NCBI GenBank assembly: GCA_051879215.1
Contig: JBJELP010000236.1
Coordinates: 1 to 30,215, forward strand
Origin: TWA4 sp051879215
Lineage (GTDB): Bacteria; Bacillota; Clostridia; Lachnospirales; Lachnospiraceae
Length of the DNA stretch: 30,215 nucleotides
Direction: 5' to 3'
Positions 1 to 7,489 of the stretch are shown one piece after another (the first letter of the stretch is position 1; every line of letters begins with the position of its first letter). A program made the translations under genes and the position numbers. The notes below the pieces were generated by a model. It saw nothing but the letters and a program-made list of their open reading frames with translations, did no database searches and was not told the DNA's origin.

Positions 1-103
1 TTGCTAAGTGAATTGGTGTATAGGACCGATTTTCCTTGATTTTACTGGGATTGACAAAACGGCCCTCTTAGCAAAGTCTAATTTGGGCTTAGCAAAATGA
101 AAA

Positions 104-130
104 CGGCCTGCTAAATAACTTAGCAAGCCG
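104..130 (-). terminator. Rho-independent terminator of tRNA-Arg
   Basis: Read on the minus strand, bases 130 to 119 pair with 115 to 104 in a 12-bp stem (starting CGGCTTGCTAA, with two or three G-T pairs) closed by a short loop. A short T run (complement of 100-103) and a T-rich stretch follow. It starts 8 bases past the 3' end of the tRNA and has the right polarity to end its transcript. Confidence 0.7.
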
Positions 131-137
131 CAACACT

Positions 138-210
138 GTCCCAGAGAGGATTCGAACCTCCGCTAACCGGCCTTAGGAGGGCCGTGCTCTATCCCCTGAG
201 CTACTGAGAC
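138..210 (-). tRNA. tRNA-Arg (anticodon CCT)
   Basis: The minus strand from 210 to 138 folds as a 73-nt tRNA. The acceptor arms GTCTCAG and CTGGGAC pair over seven positions with one G-T. The D arm contains AGCTC and GGGGATAGAGC. The anticodon stem CGGCC/GGCCG encloses the loop CTCCTAA, giving anticodon CCT, which reads AGG. The T arm is GGAGG-TTCGAAT-CCTCT. CCA is not encoded. A terminator hairpin follows at once. Confidence 0.93.
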
Positions 211-670
211 ATATATATGAAAAGCCTTATTTTTCAAGGCATTTCACGCTTTTTTAATTTTATTTTGTTTTCAGAACACTGTCAAGCCAGGTGTCAGGAT
301 GTGGCCTCTTCGATGTAACTTCACTGCCGTGCCTTTCTTAGCATGTTCAGGCAATTAGCAAAATTTGGTGCATGCACTATGAAGTCCTTAGGAGGCCCTT
401 ATTCTATCCGTTGAACTAGCAGGACACATATGCAATTTTCTTTATATTTACAGGCTTTTTTGAGGTTTCGGCCTTTTCTGCCGGAAACCTCTTACCTGTC
501 TTTATCGGTCTCTCCAGACAGTGACATCGGACCGTTCACTTACCTTATATACTTCCATTCATCATGGACAGTAATATTCTATCGATAGAAAGTAGTCTTG
601 TCAAGGATAATATACGGGCTTTTGTATTTTCTCCCCAGTATCTGTCTGCCGCTTCCGGTTTCTGCCGGTT
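211..670. other. Intergenic region with tRNA relic
   Basis: No protein gene is supported here. The interval holds the truncated tRNA at 387-425 and a small hairpin near 222-240 (AAGCCTT/AAGGC) followed by a T-rich tract, possibly a weak plus-strand terminator. Otherwise I see nothing recognisable. Confidence 0.5.
387..425 (-). pseudogene. 5' half of a second tRNA-Arg(CCT)
   Basis: The minus strand from 425 down to about 387 reads as the first 39 nt of a clostridial tRNA-Arg: acceptor strand GTCCTGC, D arm TAGTTCAACGGATAGAATA, and the anticodon loop with CCT. After the anticodon the match stops: there is no T arm and no pairing acceptor strand (GCAGGAC expected). It differs in sequence from the intact tRNA-Arg at 138-210, so it is not a simple tandem copy. 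It is probably the remnant of a tRNA gene cut by deletion or by loss of an integrated element. Confidence 0.7.
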
Positions 671-1561
671 TCAGACAGCTTGTTTTTCAGGGAACTGGAT
701 TCTTCCCTGCAGCCAGATATCACCTTTAAAACGGCGCCCAACAGCGGGTTCACCGATGAGATCGATCTGATTCATAATCAGATTGATCTGGATATCATTG
801 CATTCAATAAGGAAACGATAGAGTTTTTCATTTGTAAAGCTGTTTGTCAGTTGTTCGCATTCCAGAATATCTCCGATAATGGCATAGTGATCGCATTCCA
901 CACCGGCAGGCATAAAGCAGGTATCAATAATGGAGTACAGATCTTCTTTGAGGATTCGGAGAGAGGCCTGGCTGTACTGACCGATATCATATAACGCCAG
1001 CGATTCAATGGCTTCTTCATCTCCGTTTTTGGCAGATTCGATCAGATCTATGCGTTTCTGATTCGATACCAGTGTTCTTTTTCTGTCTGCAGCGGTTTTC
1101 AGAATCGGCAGTAAAATGGCGGCATTGGTGGTCATGGCATTCAGGCATATTGGCAGTTCATGGTTCAGGGGGATCTGATCCGTGACACAGTCCAGATAGC
1201 CATTGGTGTTCTGCAGATAGAAAATCATGGATATACCCAGACGAAATTCTTCGCAGATAGCGGAAAATGCGTAGCGGTCGGAATGTCTTAATATACTGCA
1301 AGGAGCTTTTGAGGAAACAATGCTGCTTTTATAGTAGGGGTAGTAATATTCAATCTGAAAACGGTCTGTATTATCATATTCGCCGAAAATACCGATGCCG
1401 AAATGTTCACCAAAGTCTTTTTCCATGGTAACAAATGTGGAATCCAGAACATCGGTTGTTTCGATGTTGTCAGGTTTTTCGTGAACCAGATTGAGCAGAT
1501 TGGAGATATCTTTATGGTGAATATAATCAGAAAAACCGATAGCTCTCAGGTATTTATGCAT
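671..1561 (-). CDS. DUF3881 family protein
   Basis: This encodes 296 residues beginning MHKYLRAIGFSDY, which I recognise as the start of the DUF3881 family, found mainly in Lachnospiraceae and of unknown function. The start is well placed: GGAGG lies six bases before the ATG. There is no signal peptide or membrane segment, so it should be cytoplasmic. The middle is rich in aromatic and acidic residues (a run with EYYYPYYK near residue 71), and the C-terminal third is helical. The gene stands alone, so context gives no clue to function. Family call fairly sure, role unknown. Confidence 0.8.
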   Translation of the reverse strand: MHKYLRAIGFSDYIHHKDISNLLNLVHEKPDNIETTDVLDSTFVTMEKDFGEHFGIGIFGEYDNTDRFQIEYYYPYYKSSIVSSKAPCSILRHSDRYAFSAICEEFRLGISMIFYLQNTNGYLDCVTDQIPLNHELPICLNAMTTNAAILLPILKTAADRKRTLVSNQKRIDLIESAKNGDEEAIESLALYDIGQYSQASLRILKEDLYSIIDTCFMPAGVECDHYAIIGDILECEQLTNSFTNEKLYRFLIECNDIQINLIMNQIDLIGEPAVGRRFKGDIWLQGRIQFPEKQAV

Positions 1562-1611
1562 ATGTGCCTCCTTTCTCCAGGGATAGTTGTTGCAAATGGA
1601 ATGGGGTTAAT

Positions 1612-1649
1612 GTTTCAATCCACGCTCGGTAAAATTAACGGAGTGCGAC
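1612..1649 (-). repeat. Orphan type I-C-like CRISPR repeat
   Basis: On the minus strand the segment begins GTCGCACTC and ends GAGCGTGGATTGAAAC. This is the conserved head and tail of type I-C direct repeats (GTCGC...GTGGATTGAAAT/C), with an AT-rich loop several bases longer than usual. There is only one copy. The bases to its right carry a duplicated GTGCGAC (1643-1656) but no spacer-repeat pattern, and no cas genes are in the window. It may be a dead array remnant. Confidence 0.45.
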
Positions 1650-2593
1650 GTGCGACATAGGTTCGCGTGAATTGGTCTTGCGAAGTGGAGGATACCGATT
1701 TCTCTCCGCCCACCACTTGCGTAGTTTCATTTTCTCACCCACCACTTAACATAGATGATGTTTGAAGCGGAGAAATCCTATTTACTTATTGAATGGGCTT
1801 CATTATAGTACATAACAGGATTCTTTTCAAGGGAGAAATTAATGTATCAATTTATTGTTTTGCTCAAATGAAGCATTATAGTGGGGTATACCCACTTCTT
1901 CAGGTAATAAGTAATAACAAATCTGTCTCCGCAGAAATTGGATCTCTTCCTGTATCATACGAAACAGAGATGACAAAAACCTGTCAGAAAAAAGTTGATA
2001 CAGAAAATGCCTCAGTTACAGAAAATACCTCAATATAAATTAAGGTTACCAGCCTGACTGTACATCTCAGAATACAATGAGATATTTATAATAATTCTAC
2101 AAAATTCGGAACAAAGATGCAATAGAACAGCAACAGAAAAATGGAGATTCTATCCTGAAACAGCAAAAAACTGTACCTATCGATGTATTTTAAATGATAA
2201 CAGGCAGGAAGTGATAATTATAATCCGTGTGATGCAGAAATGAAAAAGCAAAATATACACTCTGATGGGAAAATTATGTATCCGGGAGGTGATTTTTTAT
2301 GATATGAAATGAAAGCTTCCGGTGTTCTGATTTTCCCGAAGAATATAATAATTCTGTTCTCCTTTAATTTTCTCATCGATTTTCTTGCCGCTAAAAGGAT
2401 AAATGTAATACTTCCCATCTTCATCATGGAGCTTCTCCCCGAAGCTGCCTATATCAAACACAGGAATGAGATTCGTCAGGTAAAAAAAGAATGGGATCGA
2501 CTTGAGCGTGAAGGAAAAACTATGTTATGCATTTTAAAAAAGACGGAATGCGGCCGAATAATTCCAAAAATGGAACATTTACATAACTCTCTT
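1650..2593. other. Decayed, gene-poor stretch
   Basis: No intact gene is supported. Short coding-like pieces occur on both strands, including a plus-strand reading of about 80 codons at 1793-2038 without homology I recognise and the minus-strand tail at 2297-2524. There are small inverted repeats, for example AGTGGG/CCCACT near 1880-1896 and an imperfect GCGAAGTGG/CCACTTGC pair near 1679-1725. The composition is AT-rich and the frames are broken, which suggests degraded insertions. Confidence 0.45.
2297..2524 (-). pseudogene. C-terminal fragment of an unidentified protein
   Basis: A minus-strand frame is open for 75 codons and has no plausible start. Its product contains VFDIGSFGEKLHDEDGKYY followed by a lysine-rich tail and ends in HFIS. 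The residue use looks like real protein rather than chance, and there is no ribosome site. I cannot name the family. The opposite strand also has a helical-looking reading over part of this region, so strand is not certain. Confidence 0.3.
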
Positions 2594-2630
2594 ACGTGTC
2601 TGAAGGTTATCTTCTTCAGACACGTTTTTT
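2594..2630 (+). terminator. Strong stem-loop with T tract
   Basis: A perfect 12-bp stem, ACGTGTCTGAAG at 2594-2605 and CTTCAGACACGT at 2614-2625, encloses an 8-nt loop and is followed by TTTTTT on the plus strand. On the minus strand, where the PucR-type gene ends at 2629, the hairpin lacks a good T tail but may still slow polymerase. It lies between decayed DNA and the regulator gene. Confidence 0.7.
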
Positions 2631-4128
2631 ATTCTCCTGACAGAAGAAGGGAAATCAGCATATGGATTCGTGTCTTCCTGTTTTCCAGGTCGAGTTCTGT
2701 AAGTTCCAGTATTTTTCCTATGCGATACTGAACCGTATTGCGGTGCACATACAGTTCCTGGGCTGTTTTACTGTAACTTCTTTCATTGAGAATGAAGCAG
2801 CTCAGAGTATCTGAAAGCATCGTCTGATGTTCACGGTCATAATTCAACAGGATTTTCGCTGCCGGATGACTGAATTCCATCCCCATGTTTTTCAGAATCA
2901 TATCTTTTAAATAAGAGAGGATATAGTCATCACATCCGCTGATGGATCCTGATTCCCGTGAACCATGAGTTAATGCAATTTTTGCAGCCATCATATTTTC
3001 CGGAAATTGCAGAATGTCCGAAAACTGATAGCTTGCACCTGCACAGCAGTTTGTTGAACGCAGCATATGTGCCAGTACGGATCGGGATTTTTCCATACTG
3101 CAGAGGCTTTCATTTACTATTAATATACTATGATTTTCCACGCAATCAGCCATGAATTCCATATGCGTATTCAATTCCCTGCAAAGGGGAAGAAGAATCT
3201 CACGGTCATTGTACTGGTTGTTTATTACATAAATCCGTTTTTGTGAAGAAGGCAGCCACCCGATTCGGTCCAGATAGGACTGCAGCTTTAACAGGCTGTC
3301 TGTTTCTATATTTGAATCAGATAAGAATATCTGTTTGAACAATGCATGGAGCCCGGGAGATGATTTTTCGTCGGATATCATTTCCTGATGCTGGTTTGAC
3401 TGCATCCATTTTTCCAGCAGTTCTCCCATTACGGTAAATAGCTGTTCTTTTTCTGCAGAAGGCGGAGTATTAAAATTGATTTCTATAAGATAACTGTTTA
3501 ATTGTCCATCGCAAAAAAGTCCTATGATATAATTGGGAGAAATTCCATTGCCCACACTGTCGAGAACCGGTACACCTGGCAGAAAATGGATTGTCTTTTT
3601 CTGACGTACATGCGTAATATATTCCAATGGAAGGGAACGCTGTGTATTGATTTTCGAATAAAATGCTTTCTCCTTTTTCTGTTCCTCGGAAAGTACTGCA
3701 TTCAGATAAAATGGTATGGGCAGTTCGGCAGAAATAACATAGCTTCTGTCCACAACATAGAGGCGGTCATGAAATACAGTTTTTCCGTTATCCAGCAGAC
3801 TTTGCAGAGAACATCCATCCTGAATTAATTTCAGACAGCCAGCTTCCCACATATTATAAAAATCGAAACAGTCAAGGATACAGTTAAAAACCTCGTGAAT
3901 ATCCGTTGTCTGTAAAATCAGCATATCTTTTTTATGAACACAGATTACCTTCCCCTGCTCGTTGTCAATATAATCCTGCACATACCCAAGATACAGATTA
4001 TCATGGACATGAACCTGTGTTTCTGACAGGATCCTGACGCTCCGGAGTTCCATTTTACCGGACTGAATATAGGATTCCGGTGCATATTGTTTCAAAAAGT
4101 CTTTAATGATCCACATACTCAGTCTCAT
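2629..4128 (-). CDS. PucR/CdaR-type transcriptional regulator
   Basis: This encodes 499 residues. The C-terminal 70 residues, including SKTAQELYVHRNTVQYRIGK, are a PucR-type helix-turn-helix (HTH_30); the motif VHRNTVQYRI is its hallmark. The N-terminal 420 residues look like sensor domains and carry no membrane segment, so the protein should be a cytoplasmic ligand-responsive regulator. It is divergent from the UroD-fold/MFS pair across a 248-bp interval with repeated TTTGTGC words, so it probably controls them. The start is not firm: the ATG at 4128 has a poor ribosome site and an ATG at 4116 is an alternative. The ligand is unknown. Confidence 0.85.
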   Translation of the reverse strand: MRLSMWIIKDFLKQYAPESYIQSGKMELRSVRILSETQVHVHDNLYLGYVQDYIDNEQGKVICVHKKDMLILQTTDIHEVFNCILDCFDFYNMWEAGCLKLIQDGCSLQSLLDNGKTVFHDRLYVVDRSYVISAELPIPFYLNAVLSEEQKKEKAFYSKINTQRSLPLEYITHVRQKKTIHFLPGVPVLDSVGNGISPNYIIGLFCDGQLNSYLIEINFNTPPSAEKEQLFTVMGELLEKWMQSNQHQEMISDEKSSPGLHALFKQIFLSDSNIETDSLLKLQSYLDRIGWLPSSQKRIYVINNQYNDREILLPLCRELNTHMEFMADCVENHSILIVNESLCSMEKSRSVLAHMLRSTNCCAGASYQFSDILQFPENMMAAKIALTHGSRESGSISGCDDYILSYLKDMILKNMGMEFSHPAAKILLNYDREHQTMLSDTLSCFILNERSYSKTAQELYVHRNTVQYRIGKILELTELDLENRKTRIHMLISLLLSGE

Positions 4129-4194
4129 GAGATTACCGCCTTTCTGTTTTAAAGAGCCTGAAAAAAACGATGCAAATATACAATGATGAATTGC

Positions 4195-4331
4195 TTTGTG
4201 CTCAAATTACAAAGCTATTATAATCTTTAGATTTAAATATGTAAACTGCAACATGGCAGCGACAGGTACAGCCTGATATACTTTGAGCATATAAAGGATT
4301 ACGATATGAACGTTGTTTGTGCACAAAATAC
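4195..4331. promoter_or_regulatory. Candidate PucR-regulator operators in divergent promoter region
   Basis: Two 16-mers, TTTGTGCTCAAATTAC (4195-4210) and TTTGTGCACAAAATAC (4316-4331), match at 14 of 16 positions. The core TTTGTGCACAAA of the second is a perfect palindrome. A partial element in the opposite sense, TTTGAGC, is at 4282-4288. All lie between the divergent regulator and UroD-fold genes, where a local regulator would bind. That the PucR-type protein is the binder is inference. Confidence 0.5.
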
Positions 4332-4376
4332 GAATGAAATATCAGTTTCCAGGATAATCAGAAGGAGGTACATGAT

Positions 4377-5612
4377 ATGAACGAAGCAGGATTTCAGGAG
4401 AGAATGAAACGTGTAATGAGTGCCGTTTCCTTAAGTGAAGGAGATCGGGTCCCTTTTATTCCTTCCATGAATAATTTCTACGCACTTCATTATGGAGTAA
4501 CCATTCAGGATGCTATGACAAATTGTAAAAATTTAACAGAAGCAGTAAAACAGTATACAAAAGATTATGATCCGGATGTTGTTTATTCGCCGGGTGCATT
4601 TTTTCCTATCGCACCTATGGAAACAGCAGGATATCAGAATGCAAAATGGCCTGGTTCCTACTGGAATCTGCCCCAGAATACGCCGTATCAGTATATTGAC
4701 AAATCATTTTTAGGAGAAGATGATTATGATACATATTTAAAAGATCCTTCCGCGTATCTGATTCAGAATGTTCTGCCTGGGAAGTATAAAAATTTCCAGG
4801 GGCTGCGTATGCTGAACATTCCCGGACTCTGCGGACAATCTATTCTTTCAATGGCAGCACTTGGCCTTCCGCCGGTTCAGGAAACCTTAAAAGCAATGAT
4901 GACTGTAGGACAGCAGGTTCAGGATGCACTTCATCAGTCAGCAGAAGTTGTCATGCAGATTGTGGAGATGGGATATCCTGTTTATGGAGATGCAGTTGCC
5001 AGCATGGCTTTTGATGACTTTGCAGACAATGTACGTGGTCTTCTGGATACGTGTATGGATATTGTGGCAGACCCGGAACCTGTTCATGAAGCAATGACCC
5101 GCTGGGGAGATGCAACAATTCCCGCTGCAGTTGCACTTGCAAAAATGACACATCAGGATTTCGCGTTTATTCCTCTCCATTGCGGAACCGATGATTTTAT
5201 GTCAAAAGAAAATTATATGAAATATTACTGGCCGCACCTGAAGCGTCTGATAACAGCTTATGTTGATGCAGGCATTACACCTTTTGTTTTCTGTGAAGGA
5301 AAATATAATACACGGCTGGACATTATTGCTGATGTACCAAAGGGAAAAGTGGTATATTTCTTTGAAAATACCGACATGAAAGAAGCAAAACGAATTTTAG
5401 GCAATACCGCATGTATTTCAGGTGCTTTCCCGTCTCAGCTGCTGATGGAAGGACATAAACCGGAAGAAGTAGAACGCAAAGTACAGGAAATGATGGATTC
5501 CTGTGCAGCGGGAGGCGGATTTATTATGTCAAATTCACTGGCTCTGGATAATGCAGATCCCCGTCTGATGCACGCATGGAGAGAAGCAACTGAAAAATAT
5601 GGAACCTATTGA
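4377..5612 (+). CDS. UroD-fold protein (uroporphyrinogen decarboxylase/MtaA superfamily), atypical
   Basis: This encodes 411 residues with the overall pattern of the UroD/MtaA/CmuA superfamily: an N-terminal ERMKRVMSAVSLSEGDRVPF, a central PLHCGTDD, and a C-terminal barrel half containing GNTACISGAFPSQLL. In methyltransferase members zinc is held by H-x-C and a later Cys. Here the corresponding places read V-F-C (Cys near 306) and a Ser/Asn-rich GGFIMSNSLALD near 378-390, so the first His and last Cys appear missing. It is therefore unlikely to be a standard heme-pathway or MtaA enzyme. AAGGAGG precedes the ATG. It is followed after 22 bases by the MFS gene, suggesting one operon that imports and transforms a small molecule. 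Confidence 0.8.
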   Translation: MNEAGFQERMKRVMSAVSLSEGDRVPFIPSMNNFYALHYGVTIQDAMTNCKNLTEAVKQYTKDYDPDVVYSPGAFFPIAPMETAGYQNAKWPGSYWNLPQNTPYQYIDKSFLGEDDYDTYLKDPSAYLIQNVLPGKYKNFQGLRMLNIPGLCGQSILSMAALGLPPVQETLKAMMTVGQQVQDALHQSAEVVMQIVEMGYPVYGDAVASMAFDDFADNVRGLLDTCMDIVADPEPVHEAMTRWGDATIPAAVALAKMTHQDFAFIPLHCGTDDFMSKENYMKYYWPHLKRLITAYVDAGITPFVFCEGKYNTRLDIIADVPKGKVVYFFENTDMKEAKRILGNTACISGAFPSQLLMEGHKPEEVERKVQEMMDSCAAGGGFIMSNSLALDNADPRLMHAWREATEKYGTY

Positions 5613-5634
5613 TAGCAGAGGGGGATGATAGGAA

Positions 5635-6816
5635 ATGAACAGTAAAAAACAAAATTCAGCTGTCAGCATTGCAGCCATTATGAGTTTATATCTGGTATAT
5701 CTGGGAACAGCGGAAATCTCACCGGCACTTGCAACACCGGCGCAGCACTTTGCAGGGAAAAATATTACATGGATTTCTACGATTCCTTCTTTGTTTCTGG
5801 TAATAGGATCTGCTGTTTCCGGTGCCGTCATGGGAAGAAAAATCGGTTTCCGTAATCTCGGAATTGTATCCAGTATTCTGGTTCTGGCAGGCGGATGTGC
5901 ACCTGCTCTGTTTGACAACTACATGCTCCTCCTTGTCTGCCGTGCCGTTTTAGGATTTGGTCTGGGACTGCAGGCTCCTCTTGAGAATGCATTGATCATT
6001 GGAAATTTTGAGGGACAGAAACGAGCAGCACTGCTTGGATATGGTACATTATGTATGAATGCAGGCGGTATTATTATGCAGCTTCTTGGTGGAACACTGG
6101 CATCCATCAGCTGGCAGGCAGCATTCTGGGGACATGGATTCGCTGTTATAGCATTGATTATGGCATTTTTTATTCCGGAACCTGCGCCAAACCTTTCGGA
6201 TTCAGAAGCAGGTTCTTCCCCTGATCACAAAAAAACGGTTCGCGCATCAGGGATTGTATGGATTATCGGACTGGTTCTCTTTATCTATAATGTAACAGCA
6301 AATACGGTTCTGATTACAGTATCTCAGTTGTTTGAATCCAGGAATGCCGGCGGAGCTGCAGCAGCAGGTCTTTCACTTTCTCTTTATACTCTGGCAGGAT
6401 GTTTTGCAGGTCTGATATTCGGAAAACTGTTCCAGATTGCAACAAAATGGTGTCTCTCCATTGGATACTTTTTCTGTGCCGCCGGTGCTGCACTGGCATA
6501 TTTTGGCCACAGCGTCGGATTGATGACAGCAGGTCTGGTTTTAATGGGATTTGGATTTGCAATCGTATTTCCCGCTGTAATGGCATGGACCGGTATGGTT
6601 TCATCTCCGGAAAATGCCGGTGCATCTTCTTCACGGGTACTGGCCTGCATGAATCTGGGGGCGTTTGTGGGTTCATTCTGGCTGATCTTACTGAAAATCT
6701 TCTTTGAGAATGCTATTACAGCAAATCTGATGTTCTCCATCGTTTCCTTTGCTGCTGCAGGTATTATTTTCCTGTTCAGAAGTCCTTTTGGGGGAAAAGC
6801 GGCTTCCAGACAATAA
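5635..6816 (+). CDS. MFS transporter
   Basis: This encodes 393 residues with about 12 hydrophobic helices split by a polar central loop near residues 185-205, typical of the major facilitator superfamily. The segment VMGRKIGFRNLG around residue 65 matches the family's loop 2-3 motif (G-x-x-x-D/G-R-x-G-x-R), and VCRAVLGFGLGL near 103 fits helix 4. The protein sits in the cytoplasmic membrane. The gene starts 22 bases after the UroD-fold gene with a G-rich ribosome site, and a terminator follows. Substrate is unknown; linkage suggests it brings in the substrate of the UroD-fold protein or removes its product. Confidence 0.85.
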   Translation: MNSKKQNSAVSIAAIMSLYLVYLGTAEISPALATPAQHFAGKNITWISTIPSLFLVIGSAVSGAVMGRKIGFRNLGIVSSILVLAGGCAPALFDNYMLLLVCRAVLGFGLGLQAPLENALIIGNFEGQKRAALLGYGTLCMNAGGIIMQLLGGTLASISWQAAFWGHGFAVIALIMAFFIPEPAPNLSDSEAGSSPDHKKTVRASGIVWIIGLVLFIYNVTANTVLITVSQLFESRNAGGAAAAGLSLSLYTLAGCFAGLIFGKLFQIATKWCLSIGYFFCAAGAALAYFGHSVGLMTAGLVLMGFGFAIVFPAVMAWTGMVSSPENAGASSSRVLACMNLGAFVGSFWLILLKIFFENAITANLMFSIVSFAAAGIIFLFRSPFGGKAASRQ

Positions 6817-6861
6817 GCAGCCAGGGAAAATGTTTGCACCGTAAACTGAATACGGGATAAC

Positions 6862-6916
6862 GAAAAACGGACGACCCTTTGAATCTTTTTGACTCTGAGG
6901 GTTGTCCGTCTTTTTC
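6862..6916. terminator. Bidirectional terminator
   Basis: A 12-bp stem pairs ACGGACGACCCT (6867-6878) with AGGGTTGTCCGT (6898-6909), with one G-T pair. It is followed by CTTTTTC on the plus strand and preceded by AAAAA at 6863-6867, which gives a T tract on the minus strand. It separates the MFS gene from the leftward NUDIX/helicase relic and can serve both. Confidence 0.85.
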
Positions 6917-6982
6917 ATTCCTTTCAGGGATATGTTATCTGTATGACTATTCCTGATCAGTCTGATAACAGAATATCCCCCG

Positions 6983-7489
6983 CTATTTCCTCAAGTACTT
7001 CTCAATTTTCCCGATCAGCCCCTGGTCAGCCGGTAACCACTCCACGCTGTCCAGTGTTTCCCTGGTCAGCCACTTCGCTGCTTCATGTTCCTTCAAAACC
7101 AGATCTCCTGATTTAATCCTGCAGATAAAGCAATCCATGGATAAATGAAACTCCGGGTAGTCATACTCCACGGTATCCAGCAGTTCCACAACCTCAATTT
7201 CCGTATCCAGTTCTTCCTTGATTTCCCGAACGATCGCATCTTCCGGTGCTTCATTCGGTTCGATTTTTCCGCCGGGGAATTCCCAGCCGTCTTTGAATTC
7301 GCCATAGCCCCGCTGGGTTGCAAATGCCTTGTCGTTTTCATTTTTTCTCACAAAAAGCTGTACATCAATTCCACGTTCTTTTGCATGTAAAAAATTCTGC
7401 ACATCTTCTGATTCCAGACTTCTGCCGCTTTTGGAGATTGCGATCAGCCGATTGTGACCGGTAAAATGGTCATCATATTTACGATATTT
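6983..7489 (-). pseudogene. DUF3427 helicase tail fused to truncated NUDIX hydrolase
   Basis: The frame is open from 7489 to 6983. Its first 50 codons, including HNRLIAISKSGRSLESEDVQ, resemble the DUF3427 domain found at the C-terminus of PLD-DEAD helicases. From about AFATQRGYGEF it becomes a MutT-like NUDIX protein with the box GGKIEPNEAPEDAIVREIKEEL. NUDIX proteins of this type normally begin with a beta strand (xEVVAAVI) before FATQRGYGEF; it is absent here and replaced by the helicase tail. A GTG at 7402 could start a 139-residue product. The frame lies one base out of register with the helicase fragment upstream. I read it as a deletion-fusion relic; residual NUDIX activity cannot be excluded. 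Confidence 0.7.

Larger units (their letters stand above)
1..363. repeat. Dispersed CTTAGCAAA-type short repeats around tRNA-Arg
   Basis: The word CTTAGCAA recurs at 67-74, 88-95 and 119-126, and in inverse orientation at 1-8. Shortened forms are at 337-343 (CTTAGCA) and 355-363 (TTAGCAAAA). Part of the density is explained by the terminator hairpin at 104-130, which uses one copy, but the others are not part of any hairpin or gene. Repeated short words next to a tRNA can be binding sites of a tyrosine integrase. No integrase gene lies in the window, so this is only a possibility. Confidence 0.4.

Noticed and set aside
1612..1760. A true CRISPR array
   Set aside because: Only one repeat-like unit, with no second copy at spacer distance and no cas genes.
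1793..2038. An 81-codon plus-strand gene
   Set aside because: No ribosome site, no recognised family and it lies in a decayed region.
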